Shown: positions 1-7,150 of the stretch, piece by piece
Numbering within the stretch: position 1 is the stretch's first letter
Layout: each line of letters begins with the position of its first letter
Source: an uncultured Bacillota bacterium
GTDB taxonomy: Bacteria; Bacillota; Dehalobacteriia; UBA4068
Direction: 5' to 3'
Assembly (NCBI GenBank): GCA_934427095.1
Contig: CAKRYM010000008.1
Coordinates: 1 to 20,119 of the forward strand
Length of the DNA: 20,119 bases
The notes under the pieces: model-generated
The model's database searches: none
Seen by the model: only the letters and a program-made list of their open reading frames with translations
Told to the model about the DNA's origin: nothing
Translations under genes and position numbers: made by a program

Positions 1-809
1 TCGGTATTCAGCACCCGGGACGTTTCTTTGCCCGCGGTCAGCTGATCATTGACCACAGAGGGCAGGAAATATTCCCCTTTTAAGGGGGAGACGGTCATTT
101 TCTCTTGCCAGAAGGCGTCGAAGCCATCGGCAATGGCCTGCAAAAAGGGGAGCTGAAAACCCCAAGTGTTCAAAGACGTGACGGAATCCGGGTTCAGAGG
201 ATGAAAATGTTCACCGCCATCCTCGGTATAACGGGGCGCTTCCTTGGGGCCGAAAATCTTCGTCCGTTCCGTAATGCTTTGCAAATACCCCCGGTCATCC
301 ACCTGGCAAATGCCTCGAGAAACGGAGCCGTGTTCCGTCAAGCAATTTTTCAGGGCATAGCCGATCATGCAATATTCCCCGGGGCCTCTCTCGCAGGTAA
401 GAAAATCATGCAGGAGGCAAAAGGCGTCCCGGCCATAAAAATCGTCCGCATTAATCACCGCAAAAGGGGTATGGATATACTCCGCGGCGCACATGACCGC
501 ATGGGCGGTGCCAAAGGGTTTACGCCGGCCTTCCGGCACCTGATAGCCAGGAGGTAAAGCGTCAAAGGTCTGATACGCATAGGTCAAAGGCACGCCAGCC
601 GCAGTCATGGCGTCCCCCAGGCGTTCCCGGAAATCCTGCTCCAGCTCTGGCTTGATGATGCAAATGACAGAGCCAAAGCCAACGGTCATGGCGTCATAGA
701 CCGAATAATCCATAATGACGTGATTTTCTTCATCAATGGCAGCCAATTGTTTTAAGCCGCCGTAACGGCTGCCCAGACCGGCAGCCATGATGACTAAAGT
801 TGGTTTCAT
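1..809 (-). CDS. Nucleotidyltransferase family protein (sugar-phosphate type), 3' end cut by window
   Basis: The 269 visible codons begin MKPTLVIMAAGLGSRYGG, the G-x-G-x-R nucleotide-binding signature of the NTP_transferase (GT-A-like) fold. NADDFYG near residue 110 supplies the metal-binding Asp. Members transfer a nucleotidyl group to a sugar phosphate or related acceptor in the cytoplasm; the substrate cannot be told from sequence. The ATG at 809 is chosen because GAGAGG lies 7 bases before it and a good promoter (853-881) lies upstream. It is divergent from metK. The reading frame is open to base 1, so the C-terminus lies outside the window; relatives are about 300 residues long, so only some 30 residues should be missing. 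The family call is firm and the substrate unknown. Confidence 0.85.
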   Translation of the reverse strand, partial: MKPTLVIMAAGLGSRYGGLKQLAAIDEENHVIMDYSVYDAMTVGFGSVICIIKPELEQDFRERLGDAMTAAGVPLTYAYQTFDALPPGYQVPEGRRKPFGTAHAVMCAAEYIHTPFAVINADDFYGRDAFCLLHDFLTCERGPGEYCMIGYALKNCLTEHGSVSRGICQVDDRGYLQSITERTKIFGPKEAPRYTEDGGEHFHPLNPDSVTSLNTWGFQLPFLQAIADGFDAFWQEKMTVSPLKGEYFLPSVVNDQLTAGKETSRVLNT

Positions 810-852
810 GCTAACCTCTCATTTTCCAGGGCTTTCCTGGTTGTTCAGGCTG

Positions 853-881
853 ATTATACGCTATTTTTTCCAAAAAGACAA
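853..881 (-). promoter_or_regulatory. Sigma-A promoter for the nucleotidyltransferase gene
   Basis: On the minus strand TTGTCT (881-876) is followed after exactly 17 bases by TATAAT (858-853), about 44 bases before the start codon. It stands back to back with the metK promoter, with the two -35 boxes 16 bp apart. Confidence 0.7.
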
Positions 882-897
882 TATCCTTCTTAAGGTC

Positions 898-926
898 TTG
901 CGTTTCTAAGGGATCTTTGTTATAAT
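898..926 (+). promoter_or_regulatory. Sigma-A promoter for metK
   Basis: TTGCGT (898-903), 17-base spacer, perfect TATAAT (921-926). Predicted transcription start near 933, leaving a leader of about 100 nt before metK. Confidence 0.7.
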
Positions 927-950
927 ATCTGACATTGTGGGAAATTATGT

Positions 951-1015
951 CCCCCCTCTGTTCAGCAGGGGAAAGGGGGCTTTTCTTGTCCGGAAAAGGG
1001 ACTTCCTTTTTTCCG
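951..1015 (+). promoter_or_regulatory. metK 5' leader with two tandem hairpins
   Basis: The leader holds a GC-rich hairpin (CCCCTCT 953-959 with AG-C-AGGGG 964-971). An alternative pairing joins the C run 951-956 to the G run 975-979, followed by CTTTTCTT, which resembles an attenuator. A second hairpin pairs CGGAAAAGG (991-999) with CCTTTTTTCCG (1005-1015), just before the AGGAG at 1022. It does not resemble the S-box (SAM-I) class: it is too short and lacks the four-way-junction motifs. Any regulatory role is inference. Confidence 0.3.
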
Positions 1016-1032
1016 CAGAAGAGGAGAACATC

Positions 1033-2190
1033 ATGAAAAGCTATTTTACTTCCGAATCCGTCACCAGCGGCCATCCGGATAAAGTTTGCGACCAAATTGC
1101 AGACGCCATTTTAGACGCGATTTTAGCCCAAGACCCCACGGCCCATGTGGCTTGCGAGGTCACGGCCACCACGGACAAGCTCCATATCATGGGGGAAATC
1201 ACCGCCCGGGCTACGGTAGATTATGAGCAAATTGCCCGAAATGTCATTCGTCGCATCGGCTATGTGCAAAAGGGCCGGGGCTTTGACGCGGACACCTGCC
1301 AGATTCAGCTGGATATTCATGCCCAATCCCCGGACATTGCCCAAGGGGTATATCGCAGTCCAGAAGAAATCATGGAAAGCGGCGCTGGGGATCAGGGGAT
1401 GATGTTTGGCTATGCCTGCCGGGATACAGAACATCTTATGCCCTTACCCATCACCCTAGCCCATAGTCTGACCAAACGTTTACAGGAAGTACGGGAAAAG
1501 GGAATTATTCCTTATTTATTGCCAGACGGCAAGGCCCAGGTCACCGTAGAATACGAAAATGAAAAACCCCAGCGGATTTCCGCGGTCATCGTTTCCACCC
1601 AACATACGGAGGATGTAACCGAAGAGCAGCTGCGAGCAGACGTAAAACGCCATGTGATACAGCCTGCCCTGCCCAGTGCCTGGTTGGATGAAGAGACGGA
1701 TTATTTCATCAATCCTACCGGCCGTTTCGTCATCGGCGGCCCAGCCGGAGACACCGGTTTGACCGGCCGGAAAATCATTGTGGATACTTACGGCGGCTCG
1801 GCCCGGCATGGGGGCGGTGCCTTTTCTGGTAAAGACGCCAGCAAGGTGGACCGTAGCGCCGCCTATATGGCCCGTTATTTGGCCAAAAACATTGTGGGCG
1901 CCCACTTGGCGGACCGTTGCGAAGTACAGCTTTCCTATGCCATTGGCTTAGCAGAACCCTTGGCTCTGCGCATTGATGATTTTGGCACAGGCAAGGTGTC
2001 TAGCGAAGCCTTAAGCTGCTATTTGTTGTCCCATGTGGATATGCGGGCCATGGCCATGATTCAGCGCTTTCATTTGCAGGAACCTTGTTTCAGCCAATTG
2101 TCCACTTACGGCCATTTCGGCGAAAATGCCAAGGACATGCCCTGGGAACAGCTGGATTTAGTAGCGGAGCTGCAGAAAGCCTTTGCTTAA
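1033..2190 (+). CDS. metK: S-adenosylmethionine synthetase (methionine adenosyltransferase)
   Basis: Makes S-adenosylmethionine from methionine and ATP in the cytoplasm, with Mg2+ and K+; the active enzyme in this family is a tetramer. The 385 residues match family length. Signatures in order: GHPDK at 13-17 (substrate/ATP site), GAGDQG at 117-122 (adenine-contacting loop), DTYGG at 251-255 and GGGAFSGKD at 260-268 (phosphate-binding loop). The ATG at 1033 is chosen over an upstream in-frame start at 937 because AGGAG sits 6 bases before it and the protein then begins MKSYFTSESV, aligning with the family N-terminus. It is a single-gene unit with its own promoter and terminator. SAM made here also serves radical-SAM enzymes such as the NrdG encoded downstream. 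Confidence 0.98.
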   Translation: MKSYFTSESVTSGHPDKVCDQIADAILDAILAQDPTAHVACEVTATTDKLHIMGEITARATVDYEQIARNVIRRIGYVQKGRGFDADTCQIQLDIHAQSPDIAQGVYRSPEEIMESGAGDQGMMFGYACRDTEHLMPLPITLAHSLTKRLQEVREKGIIPYLLPDGKAQVTVEYENEKPQRISAVIVSTQHTEDVTEEQLRADVKRHVIQPALPSAWLDEETDYFINPTGRFVIGGPAGDTGLTGRKIIVDTYGGSARHGGGAFSGKDASKVDRSAAYMARYLAKNIVGAHLADRCEVQLSYAIGLAEPLALRIDDFGTGKVSSEALSCYLLSHVDMRAMAMIQRFHLQEPCFSQLSTYGHFGENAKDMPWEQLDLVAELQKAFA

Positions 2191-2204
2191 ACTAAACCAA
2201 AGAA

Positions 2205-2246
2205 AAAAACGGGTGTCTGACCAAAAGCCAGATACCCGTTTTTCTG
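2205..2246. terminator. Two-way intrinsic terminator between metK and the small minus-strand gene
   Basis: Stem CGGGTGTCTG (2210-2219) / CAGATACCCG (2229-2238), 9-base loop, flanked by A runs on the left and T runs on the right. It can therefore end transcription of convergent genes from either side. Confidence 0.85.
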
Positions 2247-2285
2247 TGCCTGAACGCCCATACAAGGTTGCGACGGGCTTGTCCC

Positions 2286-2549
2286 TTAATTCTTGGACAA
2301 AGGAGAAGGGGACCGTTTGGCGCCTCTTTCCAAGGTACCCAAAATCATTTCCGCTAATTTGCGGGCGCTTTTTTCCGACATAATCAGCTCCGCCACGGTT
2401 TCCTGCTGGGTGCGGGAAATGGGGCCGCTACCTTCCCCCTGGGGCAAATTGAGCAAGGAAAGATCGGGACTTTCCTGGACAAAGGTGAGCATGACTTCAG
2501 ACCGTTCCCCGCTGACCGCAATGGCAAATTTATTGACATAATCTTTCAT
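2286..2549 (-). CDS. Hypothetical 87-residue cytoplasmic protein
   Basis: I do not recognise a family. The ATG at 2549 has a perfect AGGAGG 7 bases upstream, so this start is preferred over the longer frame beginning at 2618. The product begins MKDYVNKFAIAV, has no signal peptide or membrane segment, and is predicted beta-strand early (residues 5-25). The middle is charged and helix-prone (about residues 47-74, with regularly spaced A/L/E), and the tail is basic and serine-rich (RGAKRSPSPLSKN). It is convergent with metK and divergent from the cyclophilin gene. The start signal and promoter make it a credible real gene; its function is unknown. Confidence 0.6.
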   Translation of the reverse strand: MKDYVNKFAIAVSGERSEVMLTFVQESPDLSLLNLPQGEGSGPISRTQQETVAELIMSEKSARKLAEMILGTLERGAKRSPSPLSKN

Positions 2550-2577
2550 AAGCTGACCTCCTGCATTTTCTCTGTTT

Positions 2578-2606
2578 ATCTTAACACAAAGAAAAAGGGC
2601 ATACAA
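2578..2606 (-). promoter_or_regulatory. Probable promoter of the 87-residue protein gene
   Basis: Minus-strand TTGTAT (2606-2601), 17-base spacer, TAAGAT (2583-2578). It is a weaker match than the neighbouring promoters but at the right distance from the start codon. Confidence 0.4.
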
Positions 2607-2621
2607 TAGAAAAAGCAACCC

Positions 2622-2650
2622 TTGACCCTATGCCAGGAAACCGCTATAAT
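2622..2650 (+). promoter_or_regulatory. Strong sigma-A promoter of the cyclophilin gene
   Basis: TTGACC (2622-2627), 17-base spacer, TATAAT (2645-2650): 11 of 12 consensus positions. Predicted start near 2657, giving a leader of about 30 nt. Confidence 0.8.
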
Positions 2651-2685
2651 GAATCCCGTTAAATACTGCCAGTAAAGGAGAGTTT

Positions 2686-3339
2686 ATGAGCAAGAAAAAC
2701 CGTAATAAAAGATCCCAAAATAAGGTAACACCGCCCAAAAGCCCCGTAAAAAAGATGGTGCTGCCTACCATAGGCGCGGTAGCGGTGGTTTGCCTGCTTC
2801 TGTTCCTCTTTTTGGGTAACCCCTTTGCCGGCAAGGTCCATCAGGCGGAAATCACCGTAACGGATTATGGCGTCATCACCTTAGAGCTGGACGAAAGCGC
2901 GGCGCCGGAAACTGTGAAAAACTTTATTTCCCTGGCAGAGCAGGGCTTTTATGACGGGCTCACCTTTCACCGGGTGGTGGAAGGCTTTATGATACAAGGC
3001 GGGGACCCCACGGGCACAGGCATGGGCGGTTCCGGCACCAACATCAAAGGGGAATTTGCGGAAAATGGCTATGACAACCCCATTTCCCATGTGGGGGGGG
3101 TTATTTCCATGGCCCGTTCCCAGGACCCGGACAGCGCTTCCTCCCAATTTTTCATCGTGCAGGAAGACAGCACTTTCCTAGACGGCCAATACGCGGCCTT
3201 TGGTAAGGTGGTGGAAGGCATGGACATCGTGGACCAAATCTGCGCGGACGCTGCCAATTGGGACCGTAACCCAGAAACCGGCGTCATTACCACCCTTTCC
3301 CAGCAGCCGGTGATCGAAAGCATTCGTATTTTGGATTAA
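2686..3339 (+). CDS. Membrane-anchored cyclophilin-type peptidyl-prolyl cis-trans isomerase
   Basis: Catalyses cis-trans isomerisation at proline bonds, here probably outside the membrane on exported proteins. A Lys/Arg-rich cytoplasmic N-terminus (1-23) precedes one hydrophobic segment (24-44) with no cleavage site or lipobox cysteine, so it should stay as an N-terminal anchor. The cyclophilin domain spans about 54-217: FHRV 94-97 (catalytic Arg 96), QGGDP 104-108, and SQFFI 153-157. Start: ATG with AAGGAG 5 bases upstream. It has its own promoter and terminator. Unusual: eight consecutive G bases (3093-3100) encode part of HVGGVI, a slippage-prone tract. The enzyme class is firm; the location is inferred from the anchor. 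Confidence 0.93.
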   Translation: MSKKNRNKRSQNKVTPPKSPVKKMVLPTIGAVAVVCLLLFLFLGNPFAGKVHQAEITVTDYGVITLELDESAAPETVKNFISLAEQGFYDGLTFHRVVEGFMIQGGDPTGTGMGGSGTNIKGEFAENGYDNPISHVGGVISMARSQDPDSASSQFFIVQEDSTFLDGQYAAFGKVVEGMDIVDQICADAANWDRNPETGVITTLSQQPVIESIRILD

Positions 3340-3358
3340 GGGCAAAAGAAAAATAGCA

Positions 3359-3394
3359 GGGTGCGCCTCTGTAAAAGGAGGCGCACCCTTTTTT
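3359..3394. terminator. Two-way terminator between the cyclophilin gene and corA
   Basis: Perfect 11-bp stem GGGTGCGCCTC (3359-3369) / GAGGCGCACCC (3378-3388), 8-base loop, six T after it on the plus strand. On the minus strand a T-rich stretch follows after about five bases. Confidence 0.9.
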
Positions 3395-3407
3395 AAGCAA
3401 AACTTAC

Positions 3408-4295
3408 CTAAAAGAATTTCTTTTTCTTAAAGAAGAGGATTTCCAAGATTACAATCCCCACGGCCACGGCAATGACCACCTTATACCCATAGGCCCAAGT
3501 CAACTCCGGCATATGGGAAAAATTCATCCCATACCAGCTGGTTAACAAGGAAAGAGGTAGGAACAGCGTGGTTACCACGGTCAGGACACCAATGACGCGG
3601 TTCTGCTTAGCGTCCTGCTGAGCCTGATAAAGCTCTCGTAACTGAATCACATTTTCCTGTAACAGATGAACATGCTGCTGCAAATGCTCTGTCCGTTGGG
3701 CATAACTACGCCAAATTTCCGCTGGCTCGGGCAAAGAAAGACCAGCGTAGGACTGCATCATCTCCCCAATGGCGGTTAATTGTTCATAATACGCGTTAAA
3801 CTCCGACAATTTTTGCCGGTGTTGGGTCAGGGTGACAAAGAAATCCTTTGGCATACCCTGGGTCAAAGCGTCGGCCAGATCCTCCAACTCTTTTTCCAAA
3901 TGAGCCAGGTAAAAAATATCGTCCGCAATAAAATCTTCTAATAATTGGAAAAGGATTTTCCCTGGCTTCGCGCCATCCCCTTGCTTATCCAAACAGGCTT
4001 TGATATTGCCCGTTTCCTCAATTAGCACCAGGGATTCTGCAGTGAGCAAAAAGGCGAAGGTGAATTCCGGGGTGCGCTGGGCGCTCTTTTGCGGCACACG
4101 GATCATGCCCAAGACACAGTCCTTGTACAACTCCCCCTTGCAATAACGAATAGAGCCTAAGCTATGGAGCAATTCCTTACTATGAGGAAACCGGTCTTTC
4201 TGTTGGCGGAAGGTTTCTCCGTCTAAAACAAGGCAAACCGGCTGGCTAAGGCCCGCCTGTTTTTCCGCTTTTTCTTGTTTCGCATCTTCTGTCAT
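3408..4295 (-). CDS. corA: CorA-family divalent cation (Mg2+/Co2+) transporter
   Basis: A pentameric channel-type transporter that brings Mg2+ (or Co2+/Ni2+) through the cytoplasmic membrane. The 295-residue protein has a large cytoplasmic N-terminal part with long helices (about 125-230) and two C-terminal membrane segments (about 231-254 and 270-289). The signature Y-G-M-N is at 255-258, followed by MPEL. The C-terminus ends in a lysine-rich stretch on the cytoplasmic side. Start: ATG with AGAGGG upstream. It lies 30 bp behind the PNPOx-like gene on the same strand and is probably the last gene of a three-gene transcript ending in the 3359-3394 hairpin. The family is certain; the preferred ion is not visible. 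Confidence 0.92.
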   Translation of the reverse strand: MTEDAKQEKAEKQAGLSQPVCLVLDGETFRQQKDRFPHSKELLHSLGSIRYCKGELYKDCVLGMIRVPQKSAQRTPEFTFAFLLTAESLVLIEETGNIKACLDKQGDGAKPGKILFQLLEDFIADDIFYLAHLEKELEDLADALTQGMPKDFFVTLTQHRQKLSEFNAYYEQLTAIGEMMQSYAGLSLPEPAEIWRSYAQRTEHLQQHVHLLQENVIQLRELYQAQQDAKQNRVIGVLTVVTTLFLPLSLLTSWYGMNFSHMPELTWAYGYKVVIAVAVGIVILEILFFKKKKFF

Positions 4296-4325
4296 GTTTT
4301 TCCCTCTTTTGCTGGTTTCTCCAGC

Positions 4326-4805
4326 CTAAGCCCTGGCTTTACTGGGGAAGCGACGTTTACCATAGAGTAGCTCTAAGCGGATCTGATACACTTGGGTATG
4401 GGGTAAAGAGGAGCAAGTGGCGGGGTCGTAACCTTTGTCTCCGCAATGCTCCATCAGCAAGGCTAATCCGTGCAGGGCCGCTTCCCCTTCCACTGGGGAC
4501 ATGATACCAAAGCCCAGCACGCTTTCATAGTCTGCGGTCATACTACCGCCAGCGCCCACATAACCGTGGAACAAATCCCCCTCCACGCAAACCCGGTTGT
4601 TAAAGGCCAGCAAATCCCGTTTTAGGCCTTCTTTGGCGCTGTGGAAATAGAGAATTACTTGTTCGTCTAGAACTTCGAAGCCGAAAAAGAGGGGAATCAC
4701 ATAGGGGTAATCCCCGCCGTACATGCCCAAACGAATCACATCACAACGGCGCAGCACATCCACTTTTTCGGCAAAATCCGTGATTTCATCTTGTGTTCTA
4801 CGCAT
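4326..4805 (-). CDS. Pyridoxamine 5'-phosphate oxidase family (NimA-like) flavin-binding protein
   Basis: A 159-residue split-barrel flavoprotein. Features typical of the PNPOx-like/NimA group: the N-terminal MRRTQDEITD, a strand pair reading VIRLGMYGGDYPYVIPL (about 24-40), then YFHSAKEGLKRDLL (about 53-66). These are the positions that bind the FMN phosphate in relatives. Such proteins reduce small aromatic substrates or bind FMN/haem; true PNP oxidase activity is not implied. Start: ATG with AAGGAGG 6 bases before it. It is only 9 bp from the stop of the upstream dehydrogenase gene, so co-transcription is likely. Substrate unknown. Confidence 0.85.
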   Translation of the reverse strand: MRRTQDEITDFAEKVDVLRRCDVIRLGMYGGDYPYVIPLFFGFEVLDEQVILYFHSAKEGLKRDLLAFNNRVCVEGDLFHGYVGAGGSMTADYESVLGFGIMSPVEGEAALHGLALLMEHCGDKGYDPATCSSLPHTQVYQIRLELLYGKRRFPSKARA

Positions 4806-4814
4806 AAACCCTCC

Positions 4815-6032
4815 TTAAACCTGCCGACAATCCAGCATAATTTTGACCAGGCCCGGCGGGTCGGCCAAAGCCAGGCGCATGGCTTCCTTATATTGCAGCA
4901 AGGGGAAACGGTGGGTAATAAAGCCCTCCACAGACAATTCCCCGGACAATAGCCAGCGTTCAACCAAAGCAAAGGTGGAAATATCCTCCCCTTGATAATG
5001 TTCCATACCGTGGGCGTCCACGCCGATGATGCGCAATTCCTGCCACCAGACCGGAGTTTCGTCATAGGTGATGGAACGCATATGATGGCCTACTTTGACA
5101 TAGGTTCCTCTGGCTTTTAACAGGCGCACGCCCGTATGATTGGCCCAATTGCCACCAATGCAGTCATACAACCGGTCAAAGCCGCCGAAGAAATAGCTGT
5201 TCTTATTCATGCCCACATAAACCGGGCTGCCCTGGGTGGCTTCGCTGGCCGCTTCATAAATACGGCTACCGTCCAAAATTTCGTCTGCCCCCAGCCTTTT
5301 GGCCATTTCCTGCCGGAAGGGAGAGCGTTCCAAAGCCCAGATCTTACAAGTGGGGGCAATACGCTTTAAGGCCTGGATAATGCCTAAGCCGATGACGCCG
5401 CAGCCCATGACCAGGATATTTTCTTCTTCTTTGGGAATATCCACCAGCACACTATGGACGGAAACCGCCGTGGGTTCCAACATCACCCCTTGTTCCAAGG
5501 TGAGGGCCTCATCCAGCTTCATCAAGCCCTGTTCCGGATAGAGGAAGGAATCCCCAAAGCCAGCGCCGGTAAACTCCACGTTATGGGGAGCAGGGGCGCC
5601 GTAATTCAAGCAGAAATTATATTCCCCTTTTTCACAATAGGGGCAGCGGGGGCGAATCCCTTTCGTATCGCAACCCGCCATATAAGCGCGGATAGACACC
5701 TTATCCCCTAGGGCCAAGGTCTTAACTTCCGGACCCACTTCTGTGACCACGCCTACATTCTCATGGCCCAAGAAAGTATGCCGGGAGCCGGGAATGGGCT
5801 CAAAGGCGGAATTGGTGCCTGTAGTAGCCAGGAAAAAGCTTTTATCCGTACCGCAAAGGCCGCAAGCTAAGTTTTTCACCCGAACCCAATCCTTACCCGG
5901 CAGGGGCGGGTCAGGGATAGAGGCCAATTTTACGGCGTTTAAGCCTGTATAGAGCAAAGGTTTTAAGCAGCGGGCTGCAGCCTTGGTCATTAACACGCGG
6001 GGAATATCTTTATCAAAATAAATGGTTTTCAT
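4815..6032 (-). CDS. Zinc-dependent medium-chain dehydrogenase (alcohol/sugar dehydrogenase type)
   Basis: NAD(P)-dependent alcohol, polyol or aldose oxidoreductase of the MDR superfamily, 405 residues. Catalytic zinc ligands are expected from CGLCGTD (Cys60) and GHE (His90-Glu91). A structural-zinc lobe follows with Cys121, Cys130, Cys133 and Cys141; the first cysteine is further from the second than the usual C-x2-C. The Rossmann nucleotide-binding turn is G-C-G-V-I-G at 210-215. The ATG at 6032 is chosen because AGGAGG lies about 7-8 bases upstream; a longer frame starting at 6071 has no ribosome-binding site. It is first of a compact minus-strand cluster with the flavoprotein and corA. 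I saw no convincing promoter in 6033-6233. The substrate is not deducible. Confidence 0.88.
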   Translation of the reverse strand: MKTIYFDKDIPRVLMTKAAARCLKPLLYTGLNAVKLASIPDPPLPGKDWVRVKNLACGLCGTDKSFFLATTGTNSAFEPIPGSRHTFLGHENVGVVTEVGPEVKTLALGDKVSIRAYMAGCDTKGIRPRCPYCEKGEYNFCLNYGAPAPHNVEFTGAGFGDSFLYPEQGLMKLDEALTLEQGVMLEPTAVSVHSVLVDIPKEEENILVMGCGVIGLGIIQALKRIAPTCKIWALERSPFRQEMAKRLGADEILDGSRIYEAASEATQGSPVYVGMNKNSYFFGGFDRLYDCIGGNWANHTGVRLLKARGTYVKVGHHMRSITYDETPVWWQELRIIGVDAHGMEHYQGEDISTFALVERWLLSGELSVEGFITHRFPLLQYKEAMRLALADPPGLVKIMLDCRQV

Positions 6033-6233
6033 GAGGCCCCTCCTTTTCTTCCTAAAAAATTTCACCACCAAATGGCGTTTACCTGCTTAGGACGGGAAAA
6101 ACCCAAGAAAAGAGGGCCTAAGCTGAAGAGAGGATTCCAGCTTTCTGCGGAGAATGGAACAAATGCCCCCTGGCACAACAGGAGGGCGGCTTGTTATGGA
6201 CCCTCGCCGGCGCCCAAAGAAAGGAGTATCGCC

Positions 6234-6929
6234 ATGGAGATTCGCGGCTTACAAAAACTAACCTTACTAGATTATCCCGGCCACACGGCCTGCACAGTGT
6301 TTTCTCCGGGCTGCAATTTACGCTGCCCTTTTTGCCATAATGCCCTTTTGGTGGAAAAAGACCCGGATTTACCCCAGATCTCCCCAGAAGAATTGCTGGA
6401 CTTTTTACAAAAGCGGCAAGGGTTATTAGACGGGGTTTGCTTTACCGGCGGAGAGCCTTTGCTGCAAAAGGACATTGCGGAAGTGATGCGCCAGGTAAAA
6501 GACTTAGGCTTTCAGATTAAGCTGGACACCAACGGCTTTTTGCCCCAGCGTTTAGCTGCCCTATTGGATGAAGGCTTAGTGGATATGGTGGCCATGGACA
6601 TCAAAAACAGCCCGCAAAAATACGCCCAAAGCGCAGGCCTTCCCCTGGTGGATTTAAGCCCGGTGCAGGAAAGCATACAAATGCTCATCCAGGGGAACAC
6701 CGACTACGAATTTCGCACCACAGTGGTAAAAGAGCTGCATCAGCCGGAAGATATGCTGGCTATCGGCCACTGGCTCAAAGGGGCCAAGGCTTATTTCCTC
6801 CAAGCTTTCGTGGATAGCGGCCAATTGTTGCAAACAGGCTATCACGGCTTAGACGCCCAAACCATGCAGGAATACCTGGCCTTGGTGAAACCCCTGTTGC
6901 CCTCCGCCCAGCTAAGAGGGGTGAACTAA
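6234..6929 (+). CDS. nrdG: Anaerobic ribonucleotide reductase activating protein (radical SAM)
   Basis: Uses a [4Fe-4S] cluster and S-adenosylmethionine to create the glycyl radical on NrdD. The 231-residue protein carries the radical-SAM cysteines C27-x3-C31-x2-C34 (CNLRCPFC) and GGEP at 72-75, the SAM-amino-group contact. It belongs to the longer NrdG-type group (about 230 residues) rather than the about 155-residue E. coli type. The ATG at 6234 has AAGGAG 7 bases upstream; the frame is open back to 6072 but without a ribosome-binding site. It precedes nrdD by 221 bp, the reverse of the common nrdD-nrdG order. The pairing with nrdD in the same direction supports the assignment. No promoter was recognised upstream. 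Confidence 0.88.
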   Translation: MEIRGLQKLTLLDYPGHTACTVFSPGCNLRCPFCHNALLVEKDPDLPQISPEELLDFLQKRQGLLDGVCFTGGEPLLQKDIAEVMRQVKDLGFQIKLDTNGFLPQRLAALLDEGLVDMVAMDIKNSPQKYAQSAGLPLVDLSPVQESIQMLIQGNTDYEFRTTVVKELHQPEDMLAIGHWLKGAKAYFLQAFVDSGQLLQTGYHGLDAQTMQEYLALVKPLLPSAQLRGVN

Positions 6930-6938
6930 TTTTCGCCA

Positions 6939-6996
6939 CCCCAATATCTAGTGTTGAATTAGCAAAATCAAGAAAAAATATCGCAAAATATTGTGT
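6939..6996 (+). promoter_or_regulatory. Pair of NrdR boxes upstream of nrdD
   Basis: Two 16-mers fit the NrdR-box form acaCwATATAwwGtgt: CCCCAATATCTAGTGT (6939-6954) and TCGCAAAATATTGTGT (6981-6996), each matching 13 of 16 positions of an idealised palindrome. Their starts are 42 bp apart, four helical turns, so both sit on the same DNA face as NrdR needs. The second ends 6 bp before the -35 box. NrdR represses ribonucleotide reductase genes when dATP is plentiful. Confidence 0.75.
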
Positions 6997-7002
6997 AGCC
7001 AG

Positions 7003-7031
7003 TTGACATGGATTCTGTGGCATGATACAAT
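7003..7031 (+). promoter_or_regulatory. Near-consensus sigma-A promoter of nrdD
   Basis: Perfect TTGACA (7003-7008), 17-base spacer, TACAAT (7026-7031). Predicted start near 7038, leaving a leader of about 113 nt. It lies directly downstream of the NrdR boxes, so nrdD can be controlled apart from nrdG. Confidence 0.85.
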
Positions 7032-7062
7032 AAATTCACTTGTTAGGAGAAATTACTCTTTA

Positions 7063-7111
7063 GGCAAGGGTTACGCTGGTTAAACCCGCTGAAATTTGGT
7101 TAAACCTTGCC
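7063..7111 (+). promoter_or_regulatory. Structured nrdD leader with two copies of TGGTTAAACC
   Basis: GGCAAGG (7063-7069) pairs perfectly with CCTTGCC (7105-7111), enclosing a region that contains the 10-mer TGGTTAAACC twice (7077-7086 and 7097-7106), 20 bp apart. The near-palindromic repeat could be an RNA element or a DNA operator just after the transcription start. No T run follows, so it is not a terminator. It matches no riboswitch class I know. Confidence 0.35.
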
Positions 7112-7150
7112 CCATCGGTATAGGAGGAAAGAAAGAAAAGGAGGGAATTC

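Noticed and set aside
105..557. Plus-strand open frame of 150 codons opposite the nucleotidyltransferase
   Set aside because: The minus strand carries the recognisable G-x-G-x-R protein with promoter and ribosome-binding site; the plus frame has neither.
3408..6032. The dehydrogenase-flavoprotein-CorA cluster as a novel pathway
   Set aside because: The genes are tightly spaced but are three common families with no shared substrate or motif linking them. Co-transcription alone does not support a system.
6033..6233. Possible riboswitch or upstream extension of nrdG
   Set aside because: The segment has an 8-bp hairpin (GCCCCCTG with CAGGAGGGC) and an open frame from 6072. I could match no riboswitch motif, there is no ribosome-binding site for a longer NrdG, and no promoter stands out. 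I record it as unassigned intergenic DNA.
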